Shown piece after piece: positions 1 to 8,400 of a stretch of DNA of 14,678 nt (positions within the stretch are counted from its first letter, which is position 1; each line of letters opens with the position of its first letter). The notes beneath the pieces were generated by a model, which saw nothing but the letters and a program-made list of their open reading frames with translations, was not told where the DNA came from and made no database searches. This stretch comes from JBBSEZ01 sp038239195. Lineage in GTDB: Bacteria > Planctomycetota > Planctomycetia > Gemmatales > Gemmataceae. The DNA is taken from positions 1 through 14,678 of the forward strand of contig JBBSEZ010000247.1 of the NCBI GenBank assembly GCA_038239195.1, given 5' to 3'. The position numbers and the translations under genes were made by a program.

Positions 1-297
1 AGCCGTCTGGGCGGCTCAGGAGAGCCGTCCTACAGGTAGGCGTTTTCCTGCCGCTCGCCGAAAGGGAATCGCCCTCAACCTCCCCGTGAGGAGTGCCCAG
101 GCCAAGTGCGTCGGGGTCGGGCAGGCAGGCTTCCGCATCCGTGTCCTCGCCGAGGGCCCCGGTCCTGGTCTGCCGTCGCTCATCCTCGAGACGAGCGGCG
201 GGCGTTGGTCGGCGGCTGGGCGCGTCACTTGCACTGTCGAACAATGTACGAATGCGCCCGAGCCTCGAAGCAGCCCTGGCCCTGGGGGAGCTCAGCC
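1..297. other. Non-coding leader upstream of kinase 1
   Basis: No reading frame here looks like a protein. The frames that stay open are low-complexity Arg/Pro/Ala translations typical of GC-rich DNA, and none has a recognisable domain. Positions 1-16 can form a 5-bp hairpin (AGCCG/CGGCT, 6-nt loop), but no T-run follows, so it is not called a terminator. A clear Shine-Dalgarno (GGGGGAG, 284-290) lies at the 3' end and belongs to the following gene. I found no convincing -35/-10 pair. An upstream gene may end before the window starts. Confidence 0.5.
284..290 (+). promoter_or_regulatory. Ribosome binding site of kinase 1
   Basis: GGGGGAG lies 7 nt before the ATG at 298. It decides the start: the alternative in-frame ATGs at 244 and 106 lack comparable spacing and would add a low-complexity extension before the zinc ribbon. 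Confidence 0.65.
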
Positions 298-3200
298 ATG
301 ATCGCCGTTTCCTGTTCTGTCTGCGGGCGAGGCCTCGACGTGCGGGACGAGCCGACCGGCCGGAGCGCTTCCTGTCCCGCCTGCGAGCAACGAACCGCAA
401 ACCTCCTGCCAGCCGCTTCGGACACCGCCCGGTGGGAAGTCCCCTCCCCTTCCACCACCAACGGCACCGGGGACGTCGTCTCTTTCCCGCCCACCGTGGG
501 GCCACGCCCCGCGGCGAGCCCGGGCGCGCCCCGGCCCGAGCGAGCAGCCATGCCGGGCTACGAGCTCCTTGGGGAACTGGGCCGGGGCGGGATGGGTGTC
601 GTCTACAAGGCCCGCCACGTCAAACTCAACCGCCTGGTCGCCCTCAAGATGATCCTGAACGCCGGGCACGCCGGCGAGGACGACCTGGCCCGCTTCCGCG
701 GCGAGGCGGAGGCGGTGGCCCGACTCCAGCACCCGAACATCGTGCAGATCTACGAGGTGAGCGAGCACGACGGCCTGCCCTTCTTCTCCCTCGAGTACGT
801 GCCGGGCGGCAGCCTCGCCGACAACCTCGACGGCACCCCCCTGCCTGCCGGCCGAGCTGCCCGGCTGGTCGAGGCAGTGGCGCGCGCCGTCCACGCGGCC
901 CACGGGCAGGGGATCGTCCACCGCGACCTGAAGCCGGCCAACGTCCTGCTCGCCGAGGACGGCACGCCCAAGATCACCGACTTCGGGCTCGCCAAAAAGC
1001 TCGACGATGCCTCGGGGCCGACCCGCAGCGGTGCGATCATGGGCACGCCCAGCTACATGGCCCCCGAGCAGGCGGCCGGGAAGGGCAAGGAAATCGGGCC
1101 CGCCGCCGACACCTACGCGCTGGGGGCGATCCTCTACGAGTTGCTCGCCGGGCGGCCCCCCTTCAAGGCGGCGACCTCCCTCGACACCATCCTCCAGGTG
1201 ATCTCCAACGACCCCGTGCCGCCGTCGGAGCTTCAGTCGAGGGTGCCGCGCGACCTGGAGACGGTCTGCCTGAAGTGCCTCCAGAAAGAGCCGGCCCGGC
1301 GCTACGCCTCGGCCGAGCTCCTGGCCGACGACCTGGCGCGATTCCTCGATGGCAGGCCGGTCCTGGCCCGGCCGGTCAGCCCCGCGGAGCGGGCCTGGCG
1401 CTGGTGTCGGCGCAACCCGGTGGTGGCGGGCATGACCGCCGCCGTCGCCTTGCTGCTGGTGCTGCTGGCGGCCGGGGGCTCGTTCGCCGCCCTGGGGCTG
1501 CGCGAGGAGCGCAACGCCGCCCTGGCCAACCTGGAGCGGGCCGAGGGCGCGGAGGGCCGCCTGCGCGGCCAACTGGAATTGACGGAGAAGGCGGAGCGGG
1601 AAAGGACGGAGAAGCTGTGGCAGTCGTACCTCGACCGTGCGCGGGCGGGCCGCTTCAGCCAGCGCCAGGGCCGGCGCTTCGACAGCCTCGCCGCCCTCGC
1701 GCTGGCCGCCCGCATCCGCCCGAGCCCGCAACTGCGCGACGAGGCGATTGCCTGCCTGGCCCTGCCCGACCTCCGCACCGCCCGCGAGTGCGACGCCTGG
1801 GCCGACGGGACCATCGACCTCGTCTTCGACCCGCGCCTCGAGAAGTACGCCCGCCGCGCCGAGGACGGCTCGATCAGCGTCCGGCGGGTGGAAGGCGACG
1901 CGGAAGTCCGCCGCTTGCCCGGCCGGGGGCGCTTCCCCGGCCACCGGGCCTGGGGCCTGGCCTTCGGGCCCGACGGCCAGCGCCTCGCCGCCACCTTCCT
2001 CCCCGACAACGCGCTGGAGGTCTGGGACCTGGGGCGCGACGCCCCCCTCTACCGACACGCGGGGCCGGCCTTCCACCCCACCTTCAGCCCCGACGGCAAG
2101 CAGGTCGCCGCCGTCTTCGGCTACCCCAACAACCAGGTGGGCGTGATCGACCTCGCCTCTGGCCGGCTGCGAAAGCTCCCCGGCAAGCCCACCCAGAACC
2201 ACGTGGTCGCCTTCCACCCTGGGGGCAGGCAACTTGCCGTGGCGACCGCCGTCTCCGGGCGGCCCGTGGTGCAGGTGCTCGACCTCGAGACCGGCAAGGC
2301 GATCGCGGAACTGCCCCACTCCGAGACGATCTTCGAGGTCGCCTGGCACCCCGGCGGCAAGCTGCTGGCCGTCCCCTGCCAGGGCGAGGACGGCCGCATC
2401 TACCTCTGGGACGTGGCGCGGCGGGCCCCTCAGTCGGTCCTCGAAGGCGGCCCGGCCGTTCGCATCGCCTTCAACCGCGCCGGCAATCTGATGGCCAGTT
2501 CGTGCTGGGACAAAAAGTTGCGGCTGTGGGACGTGCGGACGGGCAAGCAGGTGTTCAGCGTACCAGGCTCGCCCGTCGAGATGCGCTTCAGCGCGGACGA
2601 CTGCCTGCTCGTCGGCGAGGCCCGGGGCCGCACGGTCCGCTTGTGGGAGGTCGCCGGCGGGCGAGAGTACCGCACGCTGGTCCGGGGCCCCCTCCTCCCC
2701 GGCAAGCCGCTCTACCAGCTCCCCGCGGTCAGCCCGGACGGGCGGCTGCTCGCGGTCGGCATGAACGACGGCGTGGGCCTGTGGGGCCTCGCGCGCGGCG
2801 AGGCCCTCGCGTTCTTGCCGCTGGGGTACGCGGCGTGCGTGGCGTTCGAGCCGGGCGGGGCCCTGCTGACCTGCGGCCCGGCCGGGCTTCAGCGCTGGCC
2901 CGTCCGCCCGGCCCCAGCGACTCCGGGGGCGCTGCGGGTCGGCCCCCCGCAGCGGCTCCCGGTGCCCGCGTCGTCGCACAACTTCGCCGCCAGCCGGGAC
3001 GGGCGGGTGCTGGCCATCGCCCAGTTGGGGACCAGCCTCATCCTCGACGCCGGCCGGCCCGACCGGCCGCTGCGGATCGGACCCCACCAGGACATGCGTG
3101 CGATCGCCGTCAGCCCGGACGGCCTCTGGGTGGCCACGGGCAGCCACGAGGGCCCCGGCGCCCAGGTCTGGGACGCGCGCACCGGCAAGTTGGTCAAGGA

Positions 3201-3651
3201 CTTGTCCGTGGGGCGATACTGCCAGGTCCGCTTCAGTCCCGACGGCAAGTGGCTCGCCACGGGGGCGGGCGGCTGCCGGCTCTGGGAGGTCGGCTCGTGG
3301 AAAGAAGGGCCGCGCGTCGGGGACGGGCCCCTGGCGTTCTCCCCCGATGGCAAATTGCTGGCCGTGGCGACCGAGAACGGGGTGATCCGGCTGGTGGCCC
3401 CCGAGGGCAACCGCGAGGTAGCCCGGCTGGAAAACCCGACCCAGGACCGGGCGCTCCAGGCGGCGTTCACCCCCGACGGGGCGCAGCTGGTCTTCACGAG
3501 CAGCGACAGCCCGGCGGTCCGCATCTGGGGCCTGCGGGCCATCCGCCAGGAGCTCGGCAAGATGGGGCTGGACTGGGACGCGCCGCCCTACCCGCCCGCC
3601 GCCCCGGAGGCGCCGGGGCCTTTGAACGTGGAGGTCGAGTTGAAGCCGTAG
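298..3651 (+). CDS. Membrane Ser/Thr protein kinase with N-terminal zinc ribbon and C-terminal WD40 propellers
   Basis: Predicted 1117-residue transmembrane Ser/Thr kinase that phosphorylates unknown protein targets in the cytoplasm. Residues 6-29 form a zinc ribbon (C6, C9, C26, C29). The kinase domain begins near residue 88: glycine loop GRGGMG (95-100), VALK lysine K117, catalytic HRD with D210 and K212, DFG D228, then MGTPSYMAPE. All catalytic residues are present, so it should be active. A hydrophobic segment at about 375-397 is the single TM helix, followed by a charged probable coiled coil (about 400-445). Residues about 499-1078 hold about 14 WD40-like units (recurring AFSPDG and LWDV), which fits two seven-bladed propellers. 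The far side of the membrane is their inferred location. A tail with GLDWDAPPYPP closes the protein. The start at 298 is chosen by its Shine-Dalgarno. The ligand and substrate are unknown. The domain calls are strong; the function is known only at family level. Confidence 0.93.
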   Translation: MIAVSCSVCGRGLDVRDEPTGRSASCPACEQRTANLLPAASDTARWEVPSPSTTNGTGDVVSFPPTVGPRPAASPGAPRPERAAMPGYELLGELGRGGMGVVYKARHVKLNRLVALKMILNAGHAGEDDLARFRGEAEAVARLQHPNIVQIYEVSEHDGLPFFSLEYVPGGSLADNLDGTPLPAGRAARLVEAVARAVHAAHGQGIVHRDLKPANVLLAEDGTPKITDFGLAKKLDDASGPTRSGAIMGTPSYMAPEQAAGKGKEIGPAADTYALGAILYELLAGRPPFKAATSLDTILQVISNDPVPPSELQSRVPRDLETVCLKCLQKEPARRYASAELLADDLARFLDGRPVLARPVSPAERAWRWCRRNPVVAGMTAAVALLLVLLAAGGSFAALGLREERNAALANLERAEGAEGRLRGQLELTEKAERERTEKLWQSYLDRARAGRFSQRQGRRFDSLAALALAARIRPSPQLRDEAIACLALPDLRTARECDAWADGTIDLVFDPRLEKYARRAEDGSISVRRVEGDAEVRRLPGRGRFPGHRAWGLAFGPDGQRLAATFLPDNALEVWDLGRDAPLYRHAGPAFHPTFSPDGKQVAAVFGYPNNQVGVIDLASGRLRKLPGKPTQNHVVAFHPGGRQLAVATAVSGRPVVQVLDLETGKAIAELPHSETIFEVAWHPGGKLLAVPCQGEDGRIYLWDVARRAPQSVLEGGPAVRIAFNRAGNLMASSCWDKKLRLWDVRTGKQVFSVPGSPVEMRFSADDCLLVGEARGRTVRLWEVAGGREYRTLVRGPLLPGKPLYQLPAVSPDGRLLAVGMNDGVGLWGLARGEALAFLPLGYAACVAFEPGGALLTCGPAGLQRWPVRPAPATPGALRVGPPQRLPVPASSHNFAASRDGRVLAIAQLGTSLILDAGRPDRPLRIGPHQDMRAIAVSPDGLWVATGSHEGPGAQVWDARTGKLVKDLSVGRYCQVRFSPDGKWLATGAGGCRLWEVGSWKEGPRVGDGPLAFSPDGKLLAVATENGVIRLVAPEGNREVARLENPTQDRALQAAFTPDGAQLVFTSSDSPAVRIWGLRAIRQELGKMGLDWDAPPYPPAAPEAPGPLNVEVELKP

Positions 3652-3731
3652 GGAGCGCTCCGCTTGAACGGTCGTTCGCTGCAACGTGGCATTGACGCTC
3701 GAGTCGCCGGAAGCACAGGTCGAGGTATCTC

Positions 3732-4208
3732 ATGCTTGGGTGGGAAAGAGGCCCTCCTCGCCGGGGGAGGATCGTCTGGTGGGGGGCCCTGGTGCTGAGC
3801 GCAACGCTCGGTTGCTCGGGGGGTCGCAGCCCGGTGGAGGGCACGGTCGCGTTCGCGGATGGTCAGCCGGCCGGAGAGCTCGCTGGCGGCGTGGTCACCT
3901 TTACCCTGGCCGACCGCACCGGCTTTGCCTCGGGGGTGATCCAGCCCGACGGCACCTTCCGCCTGAGTACGCTCCGGCGCGGCAACGGGGCTGCGCCGGG
4001 AGAGTACCGCATCGCCATCCGCCCCCTCCGCCGACGGGGGCAAACGGCACCTCATCGACCCGAAGTTCTACGACTCCGCGACGTCCGGGCTGACGGCCAC
4101 GGTGAAGGGAGGAAAGAACCACGTCAACCTGGTGGTGACGAGGCCGCCGCCGGCGACGGCCCCGCAGCGGGCCCGCTGAGAAGGCGGCGCGTTAATAATC
4201 GTGGATGA
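3732..4208 (+). CDS. Small transthyretin/carboxypeptidase-regulatory-like putative lipoprotein, probably frameshifted
   Basis: As read, this gives 158 residues. The N-terminus has basic residues, a hydrophobic stretch (IVWWGALVLSATLG) and C28 in ATLGCSGG, a weak lipobox with T rather than L at -3. It is therefore probably an exported lipoprotein. The body has the beta-sandwich pattern of planctomycete carboxypeptidase-regulatory-like proteins: PVEGTVAFADGQP, then ASGVIQPDGTFRLST, then GEYRIAI. After that the frame turns into Arg/Gly/Pro-rich nonsense ending RRRRVNNRG. The expected C-terminus (KRHLIDPKFYD... LTATVKGGKNHV) sits in the +1 frame and ends at TGA 4177-4179. Dropping one C from the CCCCC run at 4022-4026 restores a 148-residue protein. 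GAGG (3722-3725) lies 6 nt before the ATG. The role is unknown; relatives are commonly found beside DUF1559 genes. The defect is either a true mutation or a base-calling error. Confidence 0.7.
   Translation: MLGWERGPPRRGRIVWWGALVLSATLGCSGGRSPVEGTVAFADGQPAGELAGGVVTFTLADRTGFASGVIQPDGTFRLSTLRRGNGAAPGEYRIAIRPLRRRGQTAPHRPEVLRLRDVRADGHGEGRKEPRQPGGDEAAAGDGPAAGPLRRRRVNNRG
4027..4179 (+). pseudogene. Out-of-frame C-terminal part of the transthyretin-like protein
   Basis: Read with codons beginning at positions equal to 1 mod 3, this stretch encodes SADGGKRHLIDPKFYD and then SATSGLTATVKGGKNHVNLV before stopping at TGA 4177-4179. The LIDPKFYD and LTATVKGGKN motifs are what I expect at the end of the family. 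They directly continue the IAIRP that the upstream frame encodes up to 4025. It is therefore the displaced C-terminus of the gene starting at 3732, not a separate gene. Confidence 0.75.
4165..4178. repeat. 14-bp perfect palindrome at convergent gene ends
   Basis: CAGCGGGCCCGCTG is fully self-complementary and overlaps the TGA (4177-4179) of the restored + gene, 13 bp before the last codon of the restored - gene. As a hairpin it would have a 5-bp stem and GGCC loop. It lacks a T-run, so a role as bidirectional terminator is possible but weak. In DNA this GC-rich it may be chance. Confidence 0.3.
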
Positions 4209-4344
4209 CTTGACCGTCGCCCTCATCGACCAGCAACTTGAGGACGCACCCCGGCGTCGTCACCTGCAAGGGGCGGACGGAGCCGTCCGCGAAGACGAAC
4301 TGGCAAACGCCCGGATGCGCGCTCCCGAACCGGTTCGCCCACTG
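4192..4344 (-). pseudogene. C-terminal 50 codons of the DUF1559 gene, cut off by an in-frame stop
   Basis: Reading the minus strand past the TAA at 4347-4345, the same frame stays open for 50 codons. It encodes QWANRFGSAHPGVCQFVFAD then GSVRPLQVTTPGCVLKLLVD, ending with a TAA at 4194-4192. The pattern FGS.HPG...F.FADGSV is the standard C-terminal signature of DUF1559 proteins. The segment is therefore the authentic end of the gene starting at 5196, separated only by a premature stop. Confidence 0.8.
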
Positions 4345-5196
4345 TTAGCCGCCCGGCTGCGACTGGCTGTTGATTCTCGCGTCGGGGACGATCTCGTAAC
4401 CCGCATCGCCCAGGGCGCGCATGTTCGCGCAGCCCGGGGCGGCGTTCCAGAAGGTCTCGTCGCAGCAGGCGTCCCGCTCGTTGGGCGGGTTGTCGCTCAT
4501 CATGGCCCTCGGCGGGGCGCCGAGCATGTCGGCGGGCACGTGCTTCTCGCCGACCAGCAGGGTGTTGCTGAGGCCGTCCGTTATGCTTGCGAAGCTCGTC
4601 TGACTGCTCCAGGACGCGATGACGGTGTTGAGGCCCTTGCCCGTGCGACTGTTGACCTGGCCGGCGATCATGGCCCCCGTGGCCACCGAAGGGTCGGTAT
4701 CGACCCAGTTGTCGTCCACGCCGGAGGTACTCGCATAGTCGCACAGCGTGCCCACCCGGCCCGTCGGGTTCCACAGCCTCCACTCCGGGGCGGCCTCGCT
4801 GACCGTCCGGCCGCGCCGCGCCGGGCACCGGTAGATCGCCACGGGCATCGTCGAGTTGAAGCCGGGCGCCTGGGCGGTGAAGCCCAGGGTAGCGTCCCAC
4901 GGGGCGAACATCGCCTGCTGCTCCACGAAGGGGAGGATGAAGGCGGGCCAGCTCGTGCCGCCCCCGCGCGAGGAGGTCGTGAGGCGCGCCGGCGGCAGGG
5001 AGTTGTAGGTGTCGTGGTAGTTGTGGCAGGCGAGGCCGATCTGCTTGAGGTTGTTGGCGCACTGGGCGCGGGCCGCCGATTCGCGCACCTTCTGGACGGC
5101 GGGGAGGAGGAGGCCGATCAGGATGGCAACGATCGCAATGACCACCAGCAACTCGATCAGCGTGAACGCGCGAGCGTTCCTGGGTGTCCGGTTCAT
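4345..5196 (-). CDS. DUF1559 (SBP_bac_10-like) type IV pilin-like protein, prematurely stopped
   Basis: As read, this gives 283 residues; with the stop at 4347-4345 read through, 334 positions ending at 4192. The N-terminus MNRTPRNARAFTLIELL is a class III prepilin signal: F11 would become the mature N-terminus, E15 is the conserved +5 glutamate, and the -1 residue is Ala rather than the usual Gly. A hydrophobic helix covers about 11-31. It is followed by VQKVRESAARAQCANNLKQI and ACHNYHDTYNSLPPA, both typical of planctomycete DUF1559 proteins. The motif FASITDGLSNTLLVGEKHV marks the middle of the domain. Such proteins are thought to be pseudopilin-like and secreted or membrane-anchored, but their role is unknown. 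GGAGGAG (5209-5203) lies 6 nt before the ATG, which fixes the start at 5196. The TAA removes the conserved C-terminal motif, so the product is probably impaired unless the stop is a sequencing error. Confidence 0.8.
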   Translation of the reverse strand: MNRTPRNARAFTLIELLVVIAIVAILIGLLLPAVQKVRESAARAQCANNLKQIGLACHNYHDTYNSLPPARLTTSSRGGGTSWPAFILPFVEQQAMFAPWDATLGFTAQAPGFNSTMPVAIYRCPARRGRTVSEAAPEWRLWNPTGRVGTLCDYASTSGVDDNWVDTDPSVATGAMIAGQVNSRTGKGLNTVIASWSSQTSFASITDGLSNTLLVGEKHVPADMLGAPPRAMMSDNPPNERDACCDETFWNAAPGCANMRALGDAGYEIVPDARINSQSQPGG

Positions 5197-5459
5197 GGTC
5201 CGCTCCTCCCATGCGAAAAGTGGGGAGGGCGGCGCCGACCTCCGGAAACGCGGCCAACGTAACCGCGACCAACGACCTCCGACCGGGGCTGAGTTCCTCC
5301 CTCGCGGGGGGCTGGCCGGCCCGTGCTCACTCCCCCAGGCACGGAAACGTGCCCCCACGTGCCGCGGGCGGCCCGGTTTTCCACGCGGAGGCCTTTCGTA
5401 GGGTCGCACCTCTTGTGCCAATTTTCCCCGCCACGAGTATATCTTTCAGGAGCGGTCCC
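5197..5459. promoter_or_regulatory. Divergent spacer between the DUF1559 gene and kinase 2
   Basis: This 263-bp region separates two divergently transcribed genes and should hold both promoters. On the minus strand GGAGGAG (5209-5203) serves the DUF1559 gene. On the plus strand AGGAG (5448-5452) lies 7 nt before the ATG at 5460. An AT-richer patch offers a weak promoter candidate, TTGTGC (5413-5418) and TATATC (5438-5443), but the 19-bp spacer is long. Its transcript would start near 5450, inside that ribosome site. A perfect 6-bp hairpin with a GAAA loop lies at 5338-5353. Confidence 0.45.
5338..5353. other. Hairpin with GNRA-type loop
   Basis: GGCACG GAAA CGTGCC is a perfect 6-bp stem closed by a GAAA tetraloop when read on the plus strand. 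A second CGTGCC at 5358-5363 could pair with the same GGCACG, giving two mutually exclusive stems. The element lies 106 nt before kinase 2. It could be part of a long leader or a protein-binding palindrome, or simply chance in GC-rich DNA. Confidence 0.3.
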
Positions 5460-8400
5460 ATGACTTGTGGTGAGGGCGAGAGGGGCGCAGAGGCGCCGAG
5501 GGCTGGCGGTGGCCCGTTGGGCAGGCCCCAAGGCCCGGGGGAGGGCCCCATGACGGACGCGGGATCGGGGCGAGGCGCCCTGGAGAAGCCGGAGGAGCTT
5601 GCCGAGCGGCCCGCCGCGCCCGATCGGGCCGGCGCGCTGTTCGCGCCCCCGGCAGGGCCGGGCGGCCCGGGGGGCGCCTCCACGCTCTCCCTGCCCGACC
5701 AGCCGGGGCAGGCGGACGAGGTCGTGCCTGCGCAACTGGGAGAATATCGCATCCTCCGCCCGCTGGGGCGCGGCGGCATGGGCGTCGTTTACGAGGCCGT
5801 GCAGGAGCCCCTGGGCCGGCACGTCGCCCTCAAGGTGCTGGCCCCGCACTGCTCCGGCAACCCGATGTTCCGAGAGCGCTTCCGGCGCGAGGCCCAGGCC
5901 GCCGCCCGGCTGCACCACACCAACATCGTCCCCGTCTTCGGCGTCGGCGAGCACGAGGGCACCCTGTACTACTCGATGCAGTTCATCCGCGGCCAGGGCC
6001 TGGACGCCGTCCTGCGCGAGGCGAAGCGCCTGCACGAGGCGAAGGACTTGCCCACCCTCGCCGGTCCCGAGCGCGGCGCCGAGCTATCCGTCCGCATCGC
6101 CCGCGGCCTGCTCGGCGGCCATTTCCCCCAGCAGAACACGGTCGCCGAGGAGGCGCCACCCGTCTCGCTCTTGCCGCCCGACGCCCCGGCCGAGGAGGGG
6201 CTCACGCCGAGCTCGGAGGTCGCCGGGCAAAGCAATTCGGCCTACTTCCGCAGCGTGGCGTCGCTGGGAGCTCAGGTGGCCGAGGCGCTGGCCTACGCCC
6301 ACCACCACGGGGTCGTTCACCGGGACGTCAAGCCGTCCAACGTGCTGGTGGACAGCGAGGGCACGGCCTGGGTCGCGGACTTCGGCCTGGCCAAGGCGGA
6401 GGCCGGAGGCGACCTGACCGGCACCGGCGAGGTGGTCGGCACGCTGCGCTACATGGCGCCGGAGCGCTTCCGCGGCGTGTCCGACCCGCGCGGCGACGTG
6501 TACGGCCTGGGCATCACCCTCTACGAGTTGCTGACGCAGCGGGCAGCGTTTGACGATCCCGACCAGGCCCGGCTGATCCAGCGCATCGTCCACGAGGGCC
6601 CCGCCGCGCCCCGCACGATCGATCCGCTCATCCCCCGGGACCTGGAGACCATCGTCCTCAAGGCCACCGCCCGGGACCTGGCCGCCCGCTACGCCACGGC
6701 CGACGCCCTCGCGGAAGACCTCCGACGCTTCCTTGCCGACCGGCCCATCCTGGCGCGGCGGGCGCCCCTCTGGGAGCGGGGCGCCCGCTGGTGCCGCCGC
6801 AACCCCGCCCTGGCCGTGACCGGGGGCCTGGCGGTGGCGGCCTTGTTGAGCGTGGCCGCCCTGGGGACCGGCTTCGCCGTCCACCAGTCGCGCGCGGCGG
6901 CCGAACTGGAGCGCGAGCAGGAACAGACCAGGGGCGCCCTCCGGGAGTCCCGTCTGCTGGCGGCCAGCCTGGCGCTGGACCACGGGCAGGGCCTGTGCGA
7001 ACAGGGCCACCCCGGCCGCGGCATGCTCTGGCTGGCCCGCAGCCTGGAGTTGGCCCCCGAAGGCGCCGACCTGCGGCGAGCCATCCGGGCAAACCTGGCC
7101 GGCTGGGGGCGCTCTCTCCACCGACTGCGCCAAGTTCTCCCCCACCCGGACAAGGTGCTCTGCCTGGCCGTGAGCCCGGACGGAAAAACCCTGCTGACCG
7201 GCTGCGCCGACGGGAACGCCCGCCTCTGGGGGCTCGACACCGGCGAGCTCCTCGGGGCCCCCCTACCGCACGGCGGCGCGGTCCGCGCCGTCGCCTGGGC
7301 CCCGGACGGGGAGGCCCTGGCAACGGCCGGGACGAACGGGACCGCCCAGCGCTGGGTAAGGGCGACGGGCCGGCCAGTCGGCGCGCCCTTCCAGCACGGC
7401 AAAGCGGTGAACGCGGTGGCCTTCAGCCCCGATGGCAAGCTCCTCGCCACGGGCTGCGCCGACGGTAAGGCGCGGCTCTGGGGCCTGGCCGGCGGGAACG
7501 ACCCCCGGCTCTTCGTTCACACGCGCCCCGTCGTCGCCCTCGCCTACAGCCGGGACGGCAAGGCGATCTTGACCGGCAGCGGCGCGGAGAAGAAGGGGGG
7601 CGAGGTGAGGCTGTGGGCCCTGGAAGCCGGCGGGGCCACGTGGCACGTGCCGCAGAAAGATGTGGTGGCCGCGGTGGCCTTTGGGCCCGGCGAGCGAACT
7701 TGCCTGACGGGCGGCCACGACTGGCACGTGCGCGTCTGGGACCGGGCGACCGGCAAGATGCAGGCCGACTGCAATCAGCAAGGCCGCGTCCGCGGCGTGG
7801 CCTTCGGGCGAGCCGCCGGCGTGGTCCTGGCGGCGGACCAGGACGGCTTTCTCGCTCAGTTGTGGGACACGACGACCGGAAAGCGCGTGGGGATGCCGCT
7901 CGCGCATCAGGGGCCGGTGGCGGCGGTCGCCTTCACCCCGGAAGGGCGCGCCGTGACGGGCAGCGAGGACGGCACCGTGCGGGTGTGGGACGTGGCCGAG
8001 GGCGGGGGGCCGTTGGCTCTGTTCCGGGCCCCTGTCCCGGGCAGGGCCGAGCGGGCCGTCTTCAGCCCCGACGGCACGACGATCGCCTTGACCTGGGCGA
8101 GCAACGTCGCGGAACTGTACGACACCGCCACGCGCAAGTGGCGTGCGAGCTTCCCCCACGCGGCCCGGGCCGGCCTCGCCTTTAGCCGCGACAGCAAGTT
8201 CGTGCTCGCCGAGGCCCCGGCCCCGGACGGCAAGGGGGTGAGGGCCTGTGTGCGCGAGGTTCTCTTGGGCAAGCGGGTCGGGCCGCTCCTCCCCGTGGGC
8301 GCTCCGGCCGTCTACCTGGCCTTCAGCCCGGACGGTCGGCTGTTCCTGACCGGGCAGCGGGACATTGGCACGGTCCAGGTCTGGGGCGCCGCGTCGCGGA

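Noticed and set aside
3652..3661. GGAGCGCTCC palindrome right after the kinase 1 stop, considered as a terminator
   Set aside because: The perfect palindrome leaves no room for a loop with a stable stem, and no T-run follows.
292..3684. 1130-codon minus-strand reading frame opposite kinase 1
   Set aside because: It mirrors the kinase coding frame, has no recognisable domain and begins inside the spacer after the kinase. It is a shadow of high GC content.
93..3695. 1200-codon alternative plus-strand frame overlapping kinase 1
   Set aside because: The translation is low-complexity Arg/Pro/Gly without motifs, while the frame starting at 298 encodes a complete kinase and WD40 protein.
4201..5262. 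353-codon plus-strand frame opposite the DUF1559 gene
   Set aside because: The minus strand encodes clear DUF1559 motifs and a prepilin signal with a good ribosome site; the plus frame shows no domain.
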